Counted from the first letter of the stretch, positions 12,596 through 25,200 are shown. The stretch: 64,000 nucleotides of DNA from Gymnothorax reevesii (GCA_029721435.1 CM056573.1:150743947-150807946); one strand, 5' to 3'. Program-made: numbers and translations. The notes: generated by a model not told the origin, from the sequence alone.

Positions 12596-12990
12596 AATAG
12601 CATTGCTTTGTGTGTGTGCTTGTGTGAGCGGCTGTCTACAGGTATGTACATTTTCCTGTAGGTACGTATGTATATCTGCCGGGGTGAACAGTGGTTTACA
12701 TGTATGCAGCATGTGCCCGCCTGTGAGAATGGTTGTTTCAGAGGTATTCTGGGTGTAAATGTGCGTCCATGCATGCGTGGGAGTGGTTGTCTGAGCGTGT
12801 TTGTGCATATGCATGAGTGATGATTTGTGCTGGTTTTTATTGTGTCTTTGTTTGGCTGTATGTAGTTAGTTGTTTGCTTTGGTGTGTGACTGCATAAATG
12901 CAAGTTTTTGTGTACTTGCGTGTACGTGTGTGAGTGTAAATGTGCCCACGTTTGCGTGAGTAAATTTTGTGTTTTTGAATGTGTGGAAAA
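12596..12990. repeat. GT-rich imperfect tandem sequence
   Basis: About 400 bp consists of loosely repeated TGTGTGTG, TGTATGT and GTGCGT words, a decayed GT microsatellite or minisatellite. His/Thr-rich frames on the minus strand (12520-12903 and 12530-12814) are by-products of this composition. Confidence 0.7.
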
Positions 12991-13600
12991 ACTGTAAGGG
13001 GGTTAGCTGGCAGTGATGTGTTGTCAGTGGACTCTGCCCCTCCACGCTGGCCATGTGTGGAAGGGGGTTAAGTTGGAAGACGATGCCCGTGTTGACGTGT
13101 CACAGAGCCGCCGACCTTGACTGAGCAATCAGGTTGTAATAAATGCCTGGGCAGACTATGCCTACACCTGCACAGGGATAAGGCAACAGAGATACTGCAC
13201 CACTAGTGTGACGCTGTCAGTTAAATGCACAAGTTCATTGACAGACTGGAATGTGTCCTCCCTGAGTGGAGCTGCCTCTGCATCCAAATACTATGACCTA
13301 ACCTTGAGGCAACAGTGGTGGGAAATCCTGTTACTCGGTGGATTTTGTACCACCTCACCTTGCATGAACTTTGAAGCTGAGCCAGAACAAGATTTTGAGT
13401 CCGAATCAGAAAAAGTTGGGATGACATGTTATATTAAAATGATTACTGAAAGCAGCCATTTTAAATGATGTTTGAACTTTATTACATTGGCAACAATACA
13501 ATAGCACATTATTTGATGTTTCGTTCACATTCATTTAATTGATTTAGCAAAATAAACACATTTCAATTTTGATTCTTGCAACATATTTAAAAAAAATATT
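12991..13600. other. gene-free sequence
   Basis: No gene is supported. The 86-codon frame at 13208-13468 has no recognisable domain and no exon context. Confidence 0.4.
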
Positions 13601-14690
13601 ACACTCCACTTAATTATGTTGCCACACTTTTTTTTTTTTTGCAACACTTAATAAACATTTAGAGACTGAAGGCATAAAGTGATTGAGCATTTCAATAATT
13701 TTCCCATTTTGTAATTAACTGTAATTACTGAGTCTGAAGGTATGCAACACCATGGGGTCATTGTTGCATTTTGTATTTCAAAATGTGCCTTGCCTTCTGT
13801 AATGGGGACAAGTCAGGACTGCAAGCAGGCCTGTCCAGTACCTGCACTCTCTTCTTTTGCAGCCAACCCTTCATAATTCATGCAGTTGTCACTTGTTGCA
13901 ATTCATGGGTATCCCTGGAAAAGATTTCTTCTTGAAGGCAACATATATTACTCCAAGATCTCAATGTACTTTTCAACATTAATGGTATCCTAACATATGT
14001 GCTTGTTACCCTTGCTGATAACACGGGCACAACCTCATATTGTGACAGAGTATAGCTTCAGGACTTGTTGCTAGTATCAGTTTGGATGGTCCTCCTCTTC
14101 ATTGGTCTGGAGCAGACAGTATTTTTAAAAAAGTCCTGAAATATTGATTTGTCTGCCCACAATACATTTCCACAGTCTGACCATCCATTGCAAATGTCTC
14201 TGGATTCAGAGAAATCAATTGCACTTCTGGACACTAAATATATGGCTTCCTTTTTACTCTGTGAAGATTTCACTGGCATTTGTAGACATAATGCGTATTG
14301 TGGGACTTGATAAAGGTTCGCCAAAGTAATTCAGAGCCCGTCTGGCTGTGTCATTAGTAGATAAATGACAGTTCTTGAGGCAGTGTCATTTGAGTGAAAA
14401 GAACAAAGATCTCAGACACTCAGCTTAGACTTGCACCCTTGCCCTCTACGCTCAGAGATCCCTCCTGGTTATGGACCATAGGTGGTGACAAATCCACATC
14501 CCTTTCTTTCTTTTTTTCAGGAACTTATTTCAATCCTTTGATGATATTTTTTTCTGTGCATTTCTGGACCAATTGGAGATCCTAAGCCTATCTTTGCTCC
14601 AGAAGGACTTGGCCTCTCCTGGATGCAGCTTTTGTACCAAAAAGTGATAACAAATTCAACTGATAACATTAGTTGCCTCAACCCATATCA
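13600..14690 (-). mobile_element. possible decayed DNA transposon
   Basis: The region begins with a poly-T-interrupted, terminal-like sequence and carries scattered minus-strand frames of 60-90 codons, separated by stops (for example 14058-14324, which includes QTDTSNKS). The layout resembles a heavily decayed Tc1-like transposase. However, I could not identify the catalytic DDE blocks or paired termini, so this is a weak call. Confidence 0.25.
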
Positions 14691-14989
14691 TCATTTAAAT
14701 TTTTTTCCAACTTTTTCAGGAAAGTGTTGCAGGCCTGAATGACAGAGATGGATGTATATTTACAAATAAAATGAAGTTGACAAGACAAAACATTAAATGT
14801 CTTATATTCATTCTGTCTGCACTGAAATAAAAGTCAAAGTGCATGAATATAGAAATGACTGTTTTTATGTGCATTTTCCATACTGCCCTGACTTTTTCCA
14901 AGTTAGGGTTATGTAAGCAAATCCAGCCCAGTGTCAGCTGGATACTGGATGAAAAACTGACTGCAAAATTAATATTTTAAATGTAATTT

Positions 14990-16025
14990 TAAACAAGCTC
15001 CATTGGAGTTACAGGAGGTATTCTGGAGTGGATTCAAAACTGGGTACAGGACAGAACACAAAGAGTGGTGGTCTGTGAAATCTCATCTAAGCTACATATG
15101 GTGGTTGGGCGTCCCTCAGGAATCGGTGTTGGGACCCCTGCTGTTCCTCATCTACATTAATGACCTTGATAGGAATATTGAGAGCAAATTACTTAAATTT
15201 GCGGATGATACTAAATTGGGGTGTTTGGCAAATAGTTTAGAGACCACTAAAGTGATTTAGGATGATTTGGATAGAATCAAGACTTAGGCAGAAATGTGGC
15301 AAATTAAATTTAATGTAGCGAAATGTAAAGTTGTACGTGTTGGTAATAAGACAGGATTACCTCATGGGAGGTTTAAAAGTGGAATGTACTTTACATGTAA
15401 AAGATCTGCGTGTGATTGTTGACCAAATCCTCACAGGTTCTAGCCATTGTGCTGTAGCAGTTAAAAAAGCCAATTGGATGCTGGGATACATTGCCAAAGT
15501 TATTATATTGCCAATAGTAAGTAAGATAATCTTTAAGAAAGATATAGAGGCTCTAGAAAAAGTTCAGAGAAGAGCTACTAAGCTAATTCCAGGTATAAAA
15601 GATGAAAGCTATGAGAAAAGGCTGAAGATCCTTAATCTCTTTAGTCTTAGGAAAAGGAGACTTAGGGGTGATCTGATTGAGGTCTTTAAATATGTTTACG
15701 GGATTAACAATGTGATTATGTGGGATTCCTTCAGCCAAGTTTTGTTAGTAGATCTCGGGGTCACATGGAATTTGACCAAGGGTAAATTTAGCACTGATAT
15801 CCATAAATGTTTTTTTTCACCCAAAGAGTAATTTTGATGTGGAATAACTTGCCTGACTATATTGTTGAGGCAGAAACTGGGAATTTTCAAGAGCAGGCTT
15901 GACTTAAAGCTAGATACCATTGAGTCATTGAGTATCTGAAGTGATATATTCACAATAGTTATAAGAAACTGGTGAGCCTAGTTGGGCGGAACGGCCTGTT
16001 CTTGCCATTCATATTATGTTATGTT
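14990..16025 (+). mobile_element. CR1-like LINE, 3' part of the reverse transcriptase
   Basis: The 85-codon frame at 15003-15260 carries GVPQESVLGPLLFLIYINDL and then KFADDTKLG, which are reverse-transcriptase motifs B and C with the FADD catalytic box. The 166-codon frame at 15331-15831 continues with LEKVQRRATKLIPG, YEKRLKILNLFSLRKRRLRG and DLIEVFKYV, characteristic of the C-terminus of CR1/L2-group LINEs. The 3' end near 15980-16025 contains GAACGGCCTGTTCTTG and a final T-rich run. Frameshifts and in-frame stops separate the pieces. It is a dead, 5'-truncated copy in the same orientation as apoa4. Confidence 0.75.
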
Positions 16026-16926
16026 TTTTTTTCTGTGTGTAATTGGCAGATTACAAATGACTGATACACAAGTAAGCAGTGACTGAACAGCCCCTTTGGG
16101 CTCTCAAACAGGACTGCAGATGAATGTGACTCATTTATTTTTTTATTTCAGACAAAATATACAGTTACTGTTCCAAATGGGAAAAAGGACATAAATCAAA
16201 CAAAAAGAACCATACAAAGAAACAAAATATAAACAAAAAGCAACGTAAGACATTAGATCAGTTTGTAACCATGCCTGAAAAGGAGCAGGATGAAGTTTAC
16301 ACTCATCATGGGAAATTCAGCACTCACTGGTGAATATGTGAAATGGTGAATGATCGATGACATAATCAATGCTGTGTCTTATCAGAGACTTTGACCTTGA
16401 TAATGCCACTAGAGGTGTCAGAACAGCGGCATTTGTGCTTGTCTGTCAGGCAGGGAGGTCCTGCCCTCATATAACCCCATTTCTGACAAATTTTACTTCC
16501 AGTTGAATGTCTCCTGCATGTTGTCTAATTGGCCTGGGTTGTGACCGTTATCCTGGTCAACTTGGTTAGGAACTCACCTCACCACAATCAAGCAGTCCTA
16601 ATAAATGCTGGCTTACAGGTCCGCATATCCCAGAACTTGCTTGTTACTACAATGTACATACTGCTGTTAAGTCTTAGTGTTCAATGACAACCAGATTTGC
16701 CCAGTACGTGAATGTGTTCTCAATTCCAAATAGCTTGGAATGTTGGCATTTCCTGGGTCCAGTTGGTGCAGAAAGTGCATGGTGATGCGGCCCAGTGCAT
16801 GCACGTTTTCAAAGTCCAGTTGGCCAGGAATTTGTCTGTTGTCAGGTTCTGGCTGTTCGAAGGTGTGATATGAAAAAGGAGTGACAGGAAGTGAAAAGTA
16901 GGAGATGACAGCAGGGCAGGTGCAGA
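16026..16926. other. upstream flank of apoa4, no gene
   Basis: Nothing coding is supported in the 0.9 kb between the LINE and the proximal promoter of the apolipoprotein gene. Distal regulatory elements could lie here, but I see no motif strong enough to call. Confidence 0.4.
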
Positions 16927-17012
16927 TGGACTTTGAGTTCCCAGATTCCAATAAATGCACCTCACTGAGCAATTGCCACATGCACAAAGTCGCATATCAT
17001 TCACATGAAAAG
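16927..17012 (+). promoter_or_regulatory. apoa4: proximal promoter and 5' UTR exon of intact apoa4
   Basis: TGGACTTTG at 16927-16935 is the exact reverse complement of the HNF4-specific motif CAAAGTCCA, and it continues as GAGTTCC. An AT-rich AATAAATG at about 16950 lies where a TATA-like element would be expected. The short exon that follows is predicted to end at 17012 before the donor GTATGA, splicing to an acceptor at 17097-17098 (intron of about 86 bp). The same motif (TGGACTTTG, then TGTTCC) and the same short first intron occur in front of the third copy near 39.87 kb, which supports both calls. HNF4 control in liver and gut is known for the apoA-I/C-III/A-IV family; its use here is inferred. 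The transcription start was not determined. Confidence 0.55.
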
Positions 17013-17114
17013 GTATGAAAAGAGGCTGGAATTCTAGATTTACCAATTTTAAACCGAAAAGCTCAATCGAAATACTAATCAAATGTTTTCCTTTTTAGGA
17101 CTTCCAATCTAGCT

Positions 17115-18421
17115 ATGAAGCTGTTTATTCTGCTGTCACTTGTTGCATTTACTGGTGAGTAAATTGCATTTCTTCAATTTAAGGAAAAAAAAGGGCAATT
17201 CAGTATTGGTTTTTCCTTATTTTGTTGCACAGCAGTTGTCATATCCTCATCCTGGTGTAAAGGATGACAGATTAAAAACCAATATGATCTAATCTAAATA
17301 ACTGATAGCCTGTAAGTAGTTACAGAAAACTGGAATGGACATTGGTGTGTTAAAATTTTATGATGAGCAAATATAGAAGAACACATCTGAAGTCAGTTTC
17401 AAGAATGTGTTTGACCATTCACTGCTCTAAATGAGACCTAGCAATGATATTTTTAAAATCCTTTCTACTCACCACCCTATGCTATGCTACTCTACAAATA
17501 GACTCATATTTATGCTTCCCTTTTGTTTGACCAATGATGCACCTCACCAGGTTGCCACGCCAACCTTCTATGGGCAGACCAGCCCAAGCCACAGCTAGAA
17601 CAGTTGAAAGAAGCATTTTGGGACTATGTTGCCAAGGCGACCCAAACTGCTGAAGACACACTGCAGACTATTAGGCAGTCTCAACTGGGTCAGGAGTTTA
17701 AGTAAGTTTGCAACCAAGTATACAAGTTAAACCCTGAATGTGGAAGAATTTCAGACATAAATTTGGCATTTAATTTGTCGCACTGGGGTGTTCACCTCCC
17801 TCAGTTTATAATTGTACCTCTTTTTTCTCTTTTCCCTTATGCAGTGCTAAAATAACAGAGAGTGCAGATCTGGCCAGTCAATATGCAGTCACTCTGCACA
17901 GTCAAGTGACTCCTCTTGCCCAGGACCTTCTGAACAAAATCACTCAGGAGGCCGAGCTCATGAAGGAGCGTCTGGGGCAGGATGTGAGCTCCGTGAGGGC
18001 CCAGCTGGAGCCCTATGCAGAGGAGCTAAGATTGAACATTGAGCAGCAGGTGGAGAAGTTGAGGCAGGAGTTGGCCCCCTACACAGAGTCCCTGGACACT
18101 GAGACCTTGAAGGCCACCCTGCTTCAGAAGAGTGAGGAATTGAAGCAGACCCTGGAGCAGAGAGTGCAGGAGTTGCAATCTCAACTGGGCCCCTACACTG
18201 AGGAGCTGAAGGAGAAAATAGAAAAGCGCCTGCAGGAGTATCAGCAGAGTGTGGCTCCCCTGGCTGAGAACCTCCACAACCAGCTGGCCCAGAGAGCCAG
18301 GATTCTCCAGCAGAGCCTGGCACCCTATGCGGAAGACTTGAAGGACAAGTTGGACCCCTACGCCCAAGACCTTAAATCCAAGCTCATTGGTCTCTGGGAG
18401 TCCTTTGCCCAGAGAATGTAA
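17115..18421 (+). CDS. apoa4: apolipoprotein A-IV, intact
   Basis: Coding exons are 17115-17154, 17551-17701 and 17845-18421. All have GT/AG introns and together give 255 residues with no interruption. ATG 17115 was chosen because it opens a signal peptide (MKLFILLSLVAFTGCHA) that is split after codon 13, as in other exchangeable apolipoprotein genes; cleavage is predicted after residue 17. The mature start ANLLWADQPKPQLEQLKEAF and the following FWDYVAKATQTAEDTL match fish apoA-IV closely. The long last exon encodes 22- and 11-residue amphipathic helices, each opened by proline (PYAEEL, PYTESL, PYTEEL, PLAENL, PYAEDL, PYAQDL). Such proteins are secreted by gut and liver and bind lipoprotein surfaces in lipid transport. 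ApoA-I and apoE are less likely because the N-terminal segment is A-IV-like. Poly-A signal AATAAA lies at 18783-18788. Confidence 0.93.
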
Positions 18422-18800
18422 TACGAGGAGAAGGGGGTAGTTCCTGCTACAAGTTTCTGACTGTCTGAATCTGTCTGGGACTTCAGAAGTTCACCACAAG
18501 ACCACCTTATAGCTTGACACTCTTTTCCCATCCCCATCAGTTCATGAGAGGCTCAATAGAGGCTCATTCTGCTGGACTATAAATAACAGTGAGGACCCTC
18601 AGCAATTATGATCCAGACAGCTGTCATCATTGTGTTCAGCCAGGACAAGGAGAGTGTTCTAATACTAATGCAAAATTTGCACTTTACTTTAACCCATAGA
18701 TATGGATGTATTTCTTAGTCGTGTACTGTAAAAAAAAAAAAAAAAGATTCAGTGCTATAATGTCAGTTTTTTAATTTATTGAAATAAATATTAAAATTAT
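18422..18800 (+). other. apoa4: 3' UTR of apoa4
   Basis: This is the sequence from the stop codon to just past the AATAAA at 18783-18788, with a poly-A run at 18730-18745. The exact cleavage site is inferred from the signal position. Confidence 0.6.
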
Positions 18801-19489
18801 TTCTCCAGCAGCTTTTTTTTCATTTATGCACTATTAATGTTTTCTATTTCCAGAACAACTGACATAATTCTGACACCATTCAGATATTAATGAAAAACTT
18901 TTGGTTGAAAAGCTCATCAGACTTTTTGTTAGCATGAATTGCAAAGCTGTTTATTGGTAATATCAAGAAAGAACTGTTCTCAAACAAACACAATCCAACT
19001 GCAGCTTCTTTAGACACCTGTGAAAAATGAAAATATAATATAAAATATAATAATAATATAAAAAAATCTGCAATAATAGTTGGCGAAATGTGCAATGTAA
19101 ATAGGATCACACTAAATCAGACAAACACGGGTTACTAGTAAGCAATTTTGGCAGCCACTTGCGCAATAAGGGCAGCAAGCCTGTTTTGACAAGTGATTAT
19201 CTGTGGGACTGGAAATGCATTATTTTGGTGCGCCAGCAGGTGTCAGGACAGTGAAAGAGTCCTTTGTTCTCGGACCCTATTTGTTCAAAATCTGAAATCG
19301 CAACAGGATGACACACCTAAGAGGTGCTGGCCTTGCAAAAAGGGCAGCAGAATAAATGTCAGAGAAGTACTCAAGTTACCCAATGACCGGTTTCGGTGAA
19401 TTCACCGCATGCCTTTGTCAAGAATTAAAACTATCCCATGCTCAAAGGTATTTCATCCCCTCCAATCTGCCCGTCTCCAGATTTCTCAT
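18801..19489. other. gene-free sequence
   Basis: No gene is supported. The stretch around 19385-19430 (ACCGGTTTCGGTGAATTC, then CCTTTGTCAAG) resembles motifs common in fish interspersed repeats, but no element could be delimited. Confidence 0.35.
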
Positions 19490-20345
19490 ATGTTTATATC
19501 ATATAACATGATACTTTCAATGCCATTGTGTTACATCTATAATTGGGAGTGGGTACGACACTGATACCTTTGTGGTACATTGTCAGGCACTGTATAGCTG
19601 TGATTAAAAATGTCTTCTGTTCTGATACTTTCAAGAATCGAGCAATTGATGTAGTAAAAACACTGATATTTCTTTTTTTAACATATTTTTGTTCTCTTCT
19701 GGCTCTACATATATGCCTTAAAAGAGTTTGACAGGAATAAAAGCCTGCATCCACACCAGCCCTTGTTGAATAGCCCTGATCTACATGAACGGCATGACCA
19801 AGGTTTTTCAGCGGAACATTACCCAAAGCATCACACAGCAGTGCATCCTGGTGCCATGTCTTCCTCAAGTGACGCACACACGCCTGGCCATGCAGATAAT
19901 GTAAAAGAAAATGTGATTCATCACACCAGGCCACCTTCTTCCATTCAAGTTCTGACGCTCACATGCCCATTGTAGACGTTTTTGTCGGTGGGCAGGGGTC
20001 AGCACGGGCACCCTGACCGGTCTCCAGCCATGCAGCCTCATATGCAACAAACTGTGATGCACTGAGTGTTTGGACACCTTTCTATCAGAACCAGCATTAT
20101 CTTTTCTGTAATTTTAGCAACAATCGCTCTTCTGTTCAACCGGAACACATGGACCAGCCATCGATCCCGAACTGCATCAATGAGCCTTGGCTGCCCATGA
20201 CCCTATCATCGGTTCGCTGGTTTTTTCTTCCTTGGACCACTTTTGGAAGGTACGTACCACTACAGACTGGCTCATATCTGATTGGTGACTTTGATTTAAA
20301 ATAAAGCACCTAAATCTCTGCACATGCACACCTGACAAACATGTT
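19490..20345 (-). mobile_element. Tc1-like transposase relic
   Basis: Read on the minus strand, the pieces follow the order of a Tc1 transposase. RTFQKWSKEEKTSEP-like sequence lies near 20250. VSKHSVHHSLLHMRLHGWRP, then VLTPAHRQKRLQWA, lie at about 19930-20075. WCDESHFLLHYLHGQ, containing the first catalytic Asp, lies at about 19880-19930. The frame breaks repeatedly, and the C-terminal QDNAPCH and SPDLNPIE blocks are missing. No inverted termini were found. It is an old dead copy. Confidence 0.75.
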
Positions 20346-20424
20346 TAATTAGTTGGTTCACAGATGAGGTATTTTGAAAGGCAGTGCTGTGAAATAGCAA
20401 AGAAGAGACATAATGTTAGATTTT

Positions 20425-22020
20425 GATTGATTGATAGAGATTTATTTCGAGTCTACAACGTATAAGTATATAAAGTACAAGTACATACAATACAAATACA
20501 AATACCCTGTGCCTCCACACAGGTCCAGACAAATACAGGAACATGTACATGCGAAAGCTGTAGCAGCCTTGTTCATTCATACATTGTGTCCCTATAATTG
20601 GAAAACAAAATATATACATATATATACACATACACATACATATACATATGCACATATATACATATATACATATACACACTGACATACACACATAATAGTA
20701 TAATAGTAATAATAATAATAGAAAATAATAATAGAAATTAAACAAAAATTAGCTCGAAAAGGAGTGGGAAGAAGACAAGCTTATTTACTCCCACCCCCAA
20801 TTCATTCTTTTAAATTATGTGGTTGCAACATGCTTATACAGCAGTCAGAATGGTCATCATCATCATCATCATACAGTAATTATAGATAATTATAAATGTT
20901 TAACTTCAGACAATGTCATTTATGTTAGCATATAACATATAATCCATGTTATTCAGGAGAAGTACATATAGTAATCACAGATTGGTGACTATGGTAACAA
21001 CTTTTAGTTTTGATGGTGTGCCTTGTCCATCAGAGGCTCCAATGTGTTTTTTAATTTATATATTACCATCATCACTAATATCTTCATCTGGATTAATATA
21101 GTTTGTTTCTAGAAGAAAAAATAAATAAATAAATTTGATTGTTATGTATTCATATAATGATGACAACGATAACAACAACAGCCACAGCAGCAGCAATAAC
21201 GTCAATAGGAATAACATCAATCACAAATATCACAATCAATTATCATTAACCAGCAATAATACATATACTAGTACAAAATAATAACTTGGTTCCATTATTC
21301 ACTATGCTGTAGCTTATGCCCTCTCACATATAATAATAATCAGTGAGGTTAATTCACTTGATCCATTAAATGTATACCACGCTATATCACTTATCACAAT
21401 CAAACACCATTTTCCTCTTCTCTGTACTTTGACAATATAAGTTTTTTGTATCTTGACTTGAACTGATAAATATTTGGACATTGTTTGAGCCCTGCCTCCA
21501 GTCTGTTCCAAAGCTTCACCCCACATACAGACACTCACAAACTCTTCCTGGTGGTTCTCACCAGTTGAATCTTAAAGTTACCACACCCCCTCAGGTTATA
21601 ACTCCCTTCTTTATGTGTAAAGAGCTTTTGAATATTCTCAGGCAGCATACCTTTGCTCGCTTTAAACAGAAGTTGACAAGTAGAGAACTCAACTAAGTCC
21701 AGCATTTTTAACAGCTTAGACTGCAGAAATAAAATATTAGTATGATCACAATATCCTGCCTTATGTATTATTCTTACAGCACGTTTTTGGAGTATAACAA
21801 GGGGATGCAGTAAACTTTTGTAATTATTGCCCCAGACTTCTACACAATAAGTTAAATATGGAACAACTAATGAACAATATAATAATAACAATGCGTTGTA
21901 GTTTAAGAAGAACTTGGCTTTATTAATGATTGATATACTTTTAGATACTTCGGCTTGTATGTGTCTGATGTGTGATTTCCAGCTTAATTTACTGAATTTT
22001 TGTACCATACAGCACACATC
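20425..22020 (-). mobile_element. LINE, C-terminal reverse-transcriptase region and 3' UTR
   Basis: The minus-strand 160-codon frame at 21535-22017 reads as the extreme C-terminus of a jockey-group LINE reverse transcriptase. It has a LSWKSHI/HIQAEVSKSISIINKAKFFL start, SLVVPYLTYCVEVWGNNYKS, then LQKRAVRIIHKAGY, and finally NLRGCGNFKIQLVRTT. A shifted frame below it continues with CMWGEALEQ/FKSRYK-like sequence. On the minus strand the element ends with AATAAATCTC, then TCAATCAATC, at 20425-20450, a typical LINE 3' tail. It is 5'-truncated and inactive. The clade (L2, Rex or a relative) is not resolved. Confidence 0.75.
20595..20730. repeat. TATA/CACA microsatellite and AATAAT run
   Basis: Interleaved ATATAC, ACATAC and CACATA words at about 20608-20692 are followed by AATAATAAT at 20700-20735, within the 3' UTR of the LINE. 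A CATCATCAT run lies a little further on, at about 20853-20872. Confidence 0.8.
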
Positions 22021-24084
22021 AAAATGGAAAAAAATCGTAAGAACTCTCCCTAATTTTCCGCTGTCTTGCCGCCTTTGTATCGCTACTCTACCACCAGACT
22101 GACTCGTTTCGTGAGATTAATGCTGGAAGCCTTTCAACTGCCGACAGTGATCATGAGGCGGCGCCAGGTAAGAAAATATAGTTCCTGACCACGTGTGGTT
22201 TCCTATTATCTGCAGGGCGAATAGCCACTTCCAATAACATAACACGCACCTTCAATTTAAAACTTATGAGAAACCGCACTATAGTGCATGTGAAAGCACC
22301 GAAAAAATTTGCTTTTGAAGACGTGTGCCAACTGCGTGTTTGAGTTCATAATCTAACTAAAATCTTTTGTCTGGATGACAGGAGCGCCACAAAGTCCAGC
22401 AATCTACAATATAACAGAAACAAAGTGACAATAATACAGAAACAAAGTGAAAATTTCTCTGAACTATGACTGCGGATGTGTCATATACGGTAACATGTAT
22501 CATTCATTTTCACAGAATGTTAAGAGTAAACAATAAAAATAAAGGAATTTTCCTGTCGGCACTAAATAGATATAGGCCTAGAGTAAGCTTTATGATTTTA
22601 GTCCAGAAGAACCGCTCTTTTTCGCCGCTGTTCTCCTCATAAACAAACCCCACACATCAAGCCGCGACATGCACTATACTTCTGGTTATATCTCATACAT
22701 TGTTCCTTTACATGCAATGGTTTACTGATTAAAAACTTTTGATTTTAAAGCTATCTACAACAGTAAAAATACAACGACAAGCACCTATTTTGAGCAAATA
22801 AATATATAAAATAGGTAGAAATAATCTTACGTGGTAGTGTGGGGTTGGTAAGTTTTCACCATTTACAGTGCATGTGAAAGCAACCCCTGCTGGGAGATGC
22901 TCACCGGCCGCTCAGCCAACCATGACATTTTTCAGCACACGTGGACCACCTGTGATGTTTATGCTGGAAGGGTTTTGTGACTGGGTACTATATTTATAAA
23001 TGCTTTGAATCCCTGCAACACGCTTTCTCAGACAACCTGCCGCACTGCTACCTTCATGTTGCTCTGAAGTTACCGTTACCTTCTCCCCACCCTACCGTGA
23101 CAGAATTCCATTTGAGAAGTGGAAGGGACAATGACATCAATGTTTTCACTTTTGGTGAAATGCTACCATCACATGCATGAGCGTATTTTATGTTTTATGT
23201 CAATAGTCGAGTTTCCATTTCATATCAAGCGATTTTTTGGCGAATTTTCGACAATTCACCTCAAAGGAAATGCGAATGACCTGCGTTTCCATCAACCGGC
23301 TTGGAGCAAATAAACTCCAATGTATTAAGGCAGGTTTTCCACAAGATACCAATAAATCACTTGTAACCTGTGTACCATATATAGGCCCTACAGCAGCCTG
23401 CAACAGTAGGAGAGGAGGTCGCAATTTGATCCAAAAAAAAAGGCACTTTAAAATAGTGTACGGAAACCTGACTACCGTCATGTACTGAATTAGAAGATAA
23501 ACCTAGTTTTTTTTTCGCAAGATTGATACCTGGAAGTTACATTTCATTCCATTGTTTAAATACACTGTCGATAAAGCCAATGCCAGCGATGGTGAATGAT
23601 TACCAGCAAAACTGATGAAGTAATTTGCAGAAATTGGCGTTTATCAACGAACGTAGCAGAAATGGTAAATCGCAAGGCGCCAACCTAACACTGAAACGCC
23701 GGGGTAATGAGTAGTAATGGGAACACATATCGGAGTTAACGACCCGTGGGGTAGGAAAAGCCTAACGCGGGGCGGCATATCCCTGGGTTACGCAGTTTGT
23801 AGTAGGAAAGGGGTAACAGTTACTTTCAGGGTTCGAATTACACATTGGCTCTCGGGGGCCCCCATTTTCCGGTGGGCACCACTATTAAACCAGGTCACAC
23901 GCACGTGCATAAATACAAGTGTGTAGCAGCCCAGTCATACTGTGAAAAATATTGTACGAATACCATTGTTCGCAGTTAATACCACAGGTAATATTTCATA
24001 GAGGCACAAGTGAACGTCAAATTTCTGGGAAAAAAACAAGAACAAAATTGGTCATCTGCTGGAAAGGAATTCCATATTCAACCA
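22021..24084. repeat. gene-free sequence with fragments of interspersed repeats
   Basis: No gene is recognised. CTGCAGGGCGAATAGCC at about 22214-22230 is the exact reverse complement of a 17-mer that occurs twice near 33.3-33.4 kb, so part of this region belongs to a dispersed repeat. The stretch 23210-23300 (GAGTTTCCATTTCATATC, then CTGCGTTTCCATCAACC) resembles Harbinger-type non-autonomous elements of fish. Boundaries could not be set. Confidence 0.35.
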
Positions 24085-24650
24085 TTATCAAATGAAATCA
24101 GTACTTTTTCGGCTCACCTTGATGTTTGGGTACCCAGAGAAGCATTCGCGTGCGTTGACTACATCCAGTCTTGTCAAGGCTTGTCTAAAAAGATGCGTCT
24201 TTAGCCGACCCATAAAAATGTCCACTGAATGAGACGCTGGCAGGTCCAAGGGGAGTGCGTTCCACAGTTTCGGGGCCTCTGTTTGAAAGGCACGGTCTCC
24301 TTTGGTTTTTAATTTAGTACGAGGAACGACCAGGAGGCTCTGGTCGGAGGACCATAGTGACCGACTGCAGACATACATCTGGAGGAGGTCACTGATATAA
24401 GTGGGCGCCTCGCCATGCAGAGCCTTAAAAGTGAGCAACAGAACCTTGTAATGGATTCAGAAAGCCACAGGGAGCCAGTGTAGGGAGAGCAGGACGGGTG
24501 TGATGTCACAGTATTTCTGTGACTGGGATAACAGCCTAGCAGCAGCATTCTGAACAAGTTGAAGACGATCCAGGGATGATTTGCTGAGGCAGGTGAAAAG
24601 TGAGTTTCAGTAGTCCAGCCTGGATGATATGAAGGCATGGACAACTCAGT
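24085..24650 (-). mobile_element. L2-type LINE, C-terminal reverse-transcriptase fragment
   Basis: Two overlapping minus-strand frames join across a frameshift. The upstream part reads RLDYCNSLF-like and LLSQSQKYCDITP-like. The 116-codon frame at 24088-24438 reads LTFKALHGEAPTYISDLLQ, VVPRTKLKTKGDRAF, APKLWNALPLDL and FMGRLKTHLFRQAL. This run of motifs is the conserved C-terminus of L2-clade LINEs. The copy is truncated and inactive. Confidence 0.8.
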
Positions 24651-24983
24651 TCAGTTCTGAATGAGATACAATAGATCTGAGTTTCTGAGGTGGAGAAAAA
24701 CAGGTATGGGTCAGAGAAGATTAATACTTATCTAAGTGCATGGACTTATAGTAGGCAGTTGTTTTTTTTGCAATGAATATTGAGGTTGCTGTAGTTGAAA
24801 TAGAATAGCAATTTTGTTTTGCCCCTCTTCTGGCATTTGATGGTATTTAAGTATCAAAGTTTGGATCAAAAAATGCCCAATTTGGACTTGACATGGCAAA
24901 TTTCTTTTTTAGTCAAGATAGTTTGTAGTTGATTTGAACAACCCCTGTGAATTATCAATCAATAAGTGGGAGAACAGCATGGA
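24651..24983. other. gene-free sequence
   Basis: Nothing coding or repetitive was recognised. Confidence 0.4.
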
Positions 24984-25200
24984 TTAGGACACACACGTCA
25001 AACTGGAGCCATGGAGGGCCGAGAGGCTGCAGGTTTTCATTCTAACTGACATCTCCACAAAGTGATTTCACTGATTACCTCACCTTGAAGCAGAGAGAAG
25101 GAACTAATCAGTAAAATCACCTGGTGGAATGAAATTTGGGTGGAATGAAAACCTGCAGCCTCTTGGCCCTCCATGGCACCAGTTGGACACTCCTGGATTA
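24984..25200. mobile_element. MITE with long inverted repeats (hAT-like)
   Basis: The left arm (CTGGAGCCATGGAGGGCC, then GCTGCAGGTTTTCATTC) is repeated as the reverse complement in the right arm (GAATGAAAACCTGCAGC, then GGCCCTCCATGG, then CCAGTTGG). The arms are about 55 bp each and the whole element is about 215 bp. The outer right end, CAGGAGTGTCCAAC on the minus strand, resembles CAGGGGTGTCCAA-type ends of fish hAT MITEs. It has no coding capacity. Confidence 0.6.

Noticed and set aside
12520..12903. 127-codon His/Thr-rich frame on the minus strand
   Set aside because: It is a by-product of a decayed GT/CA simple repeat.
17958..18367. Minus-strand frames of 113 and 121 codons opposite apoa4
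   Set aside because: They are shadows of the GC-rich last exon of apoa4, which has family-level similarity and correct splicing.
17115..18421. Assignment of the intact gene as apoA-I or apoE
   Set aside because: The N-terminal mature segment (KPQLEQLKEAFWDYVAKATQ) is of the apoA-IV type. The proline-punctuated repeats alone would not discriminate.
20416..20745. 109-codon Tyr/Cys-rich frame
   Set aside because: It is produced by the TATA/CACA microsatellite and AT-rich LINE 3' UTR.
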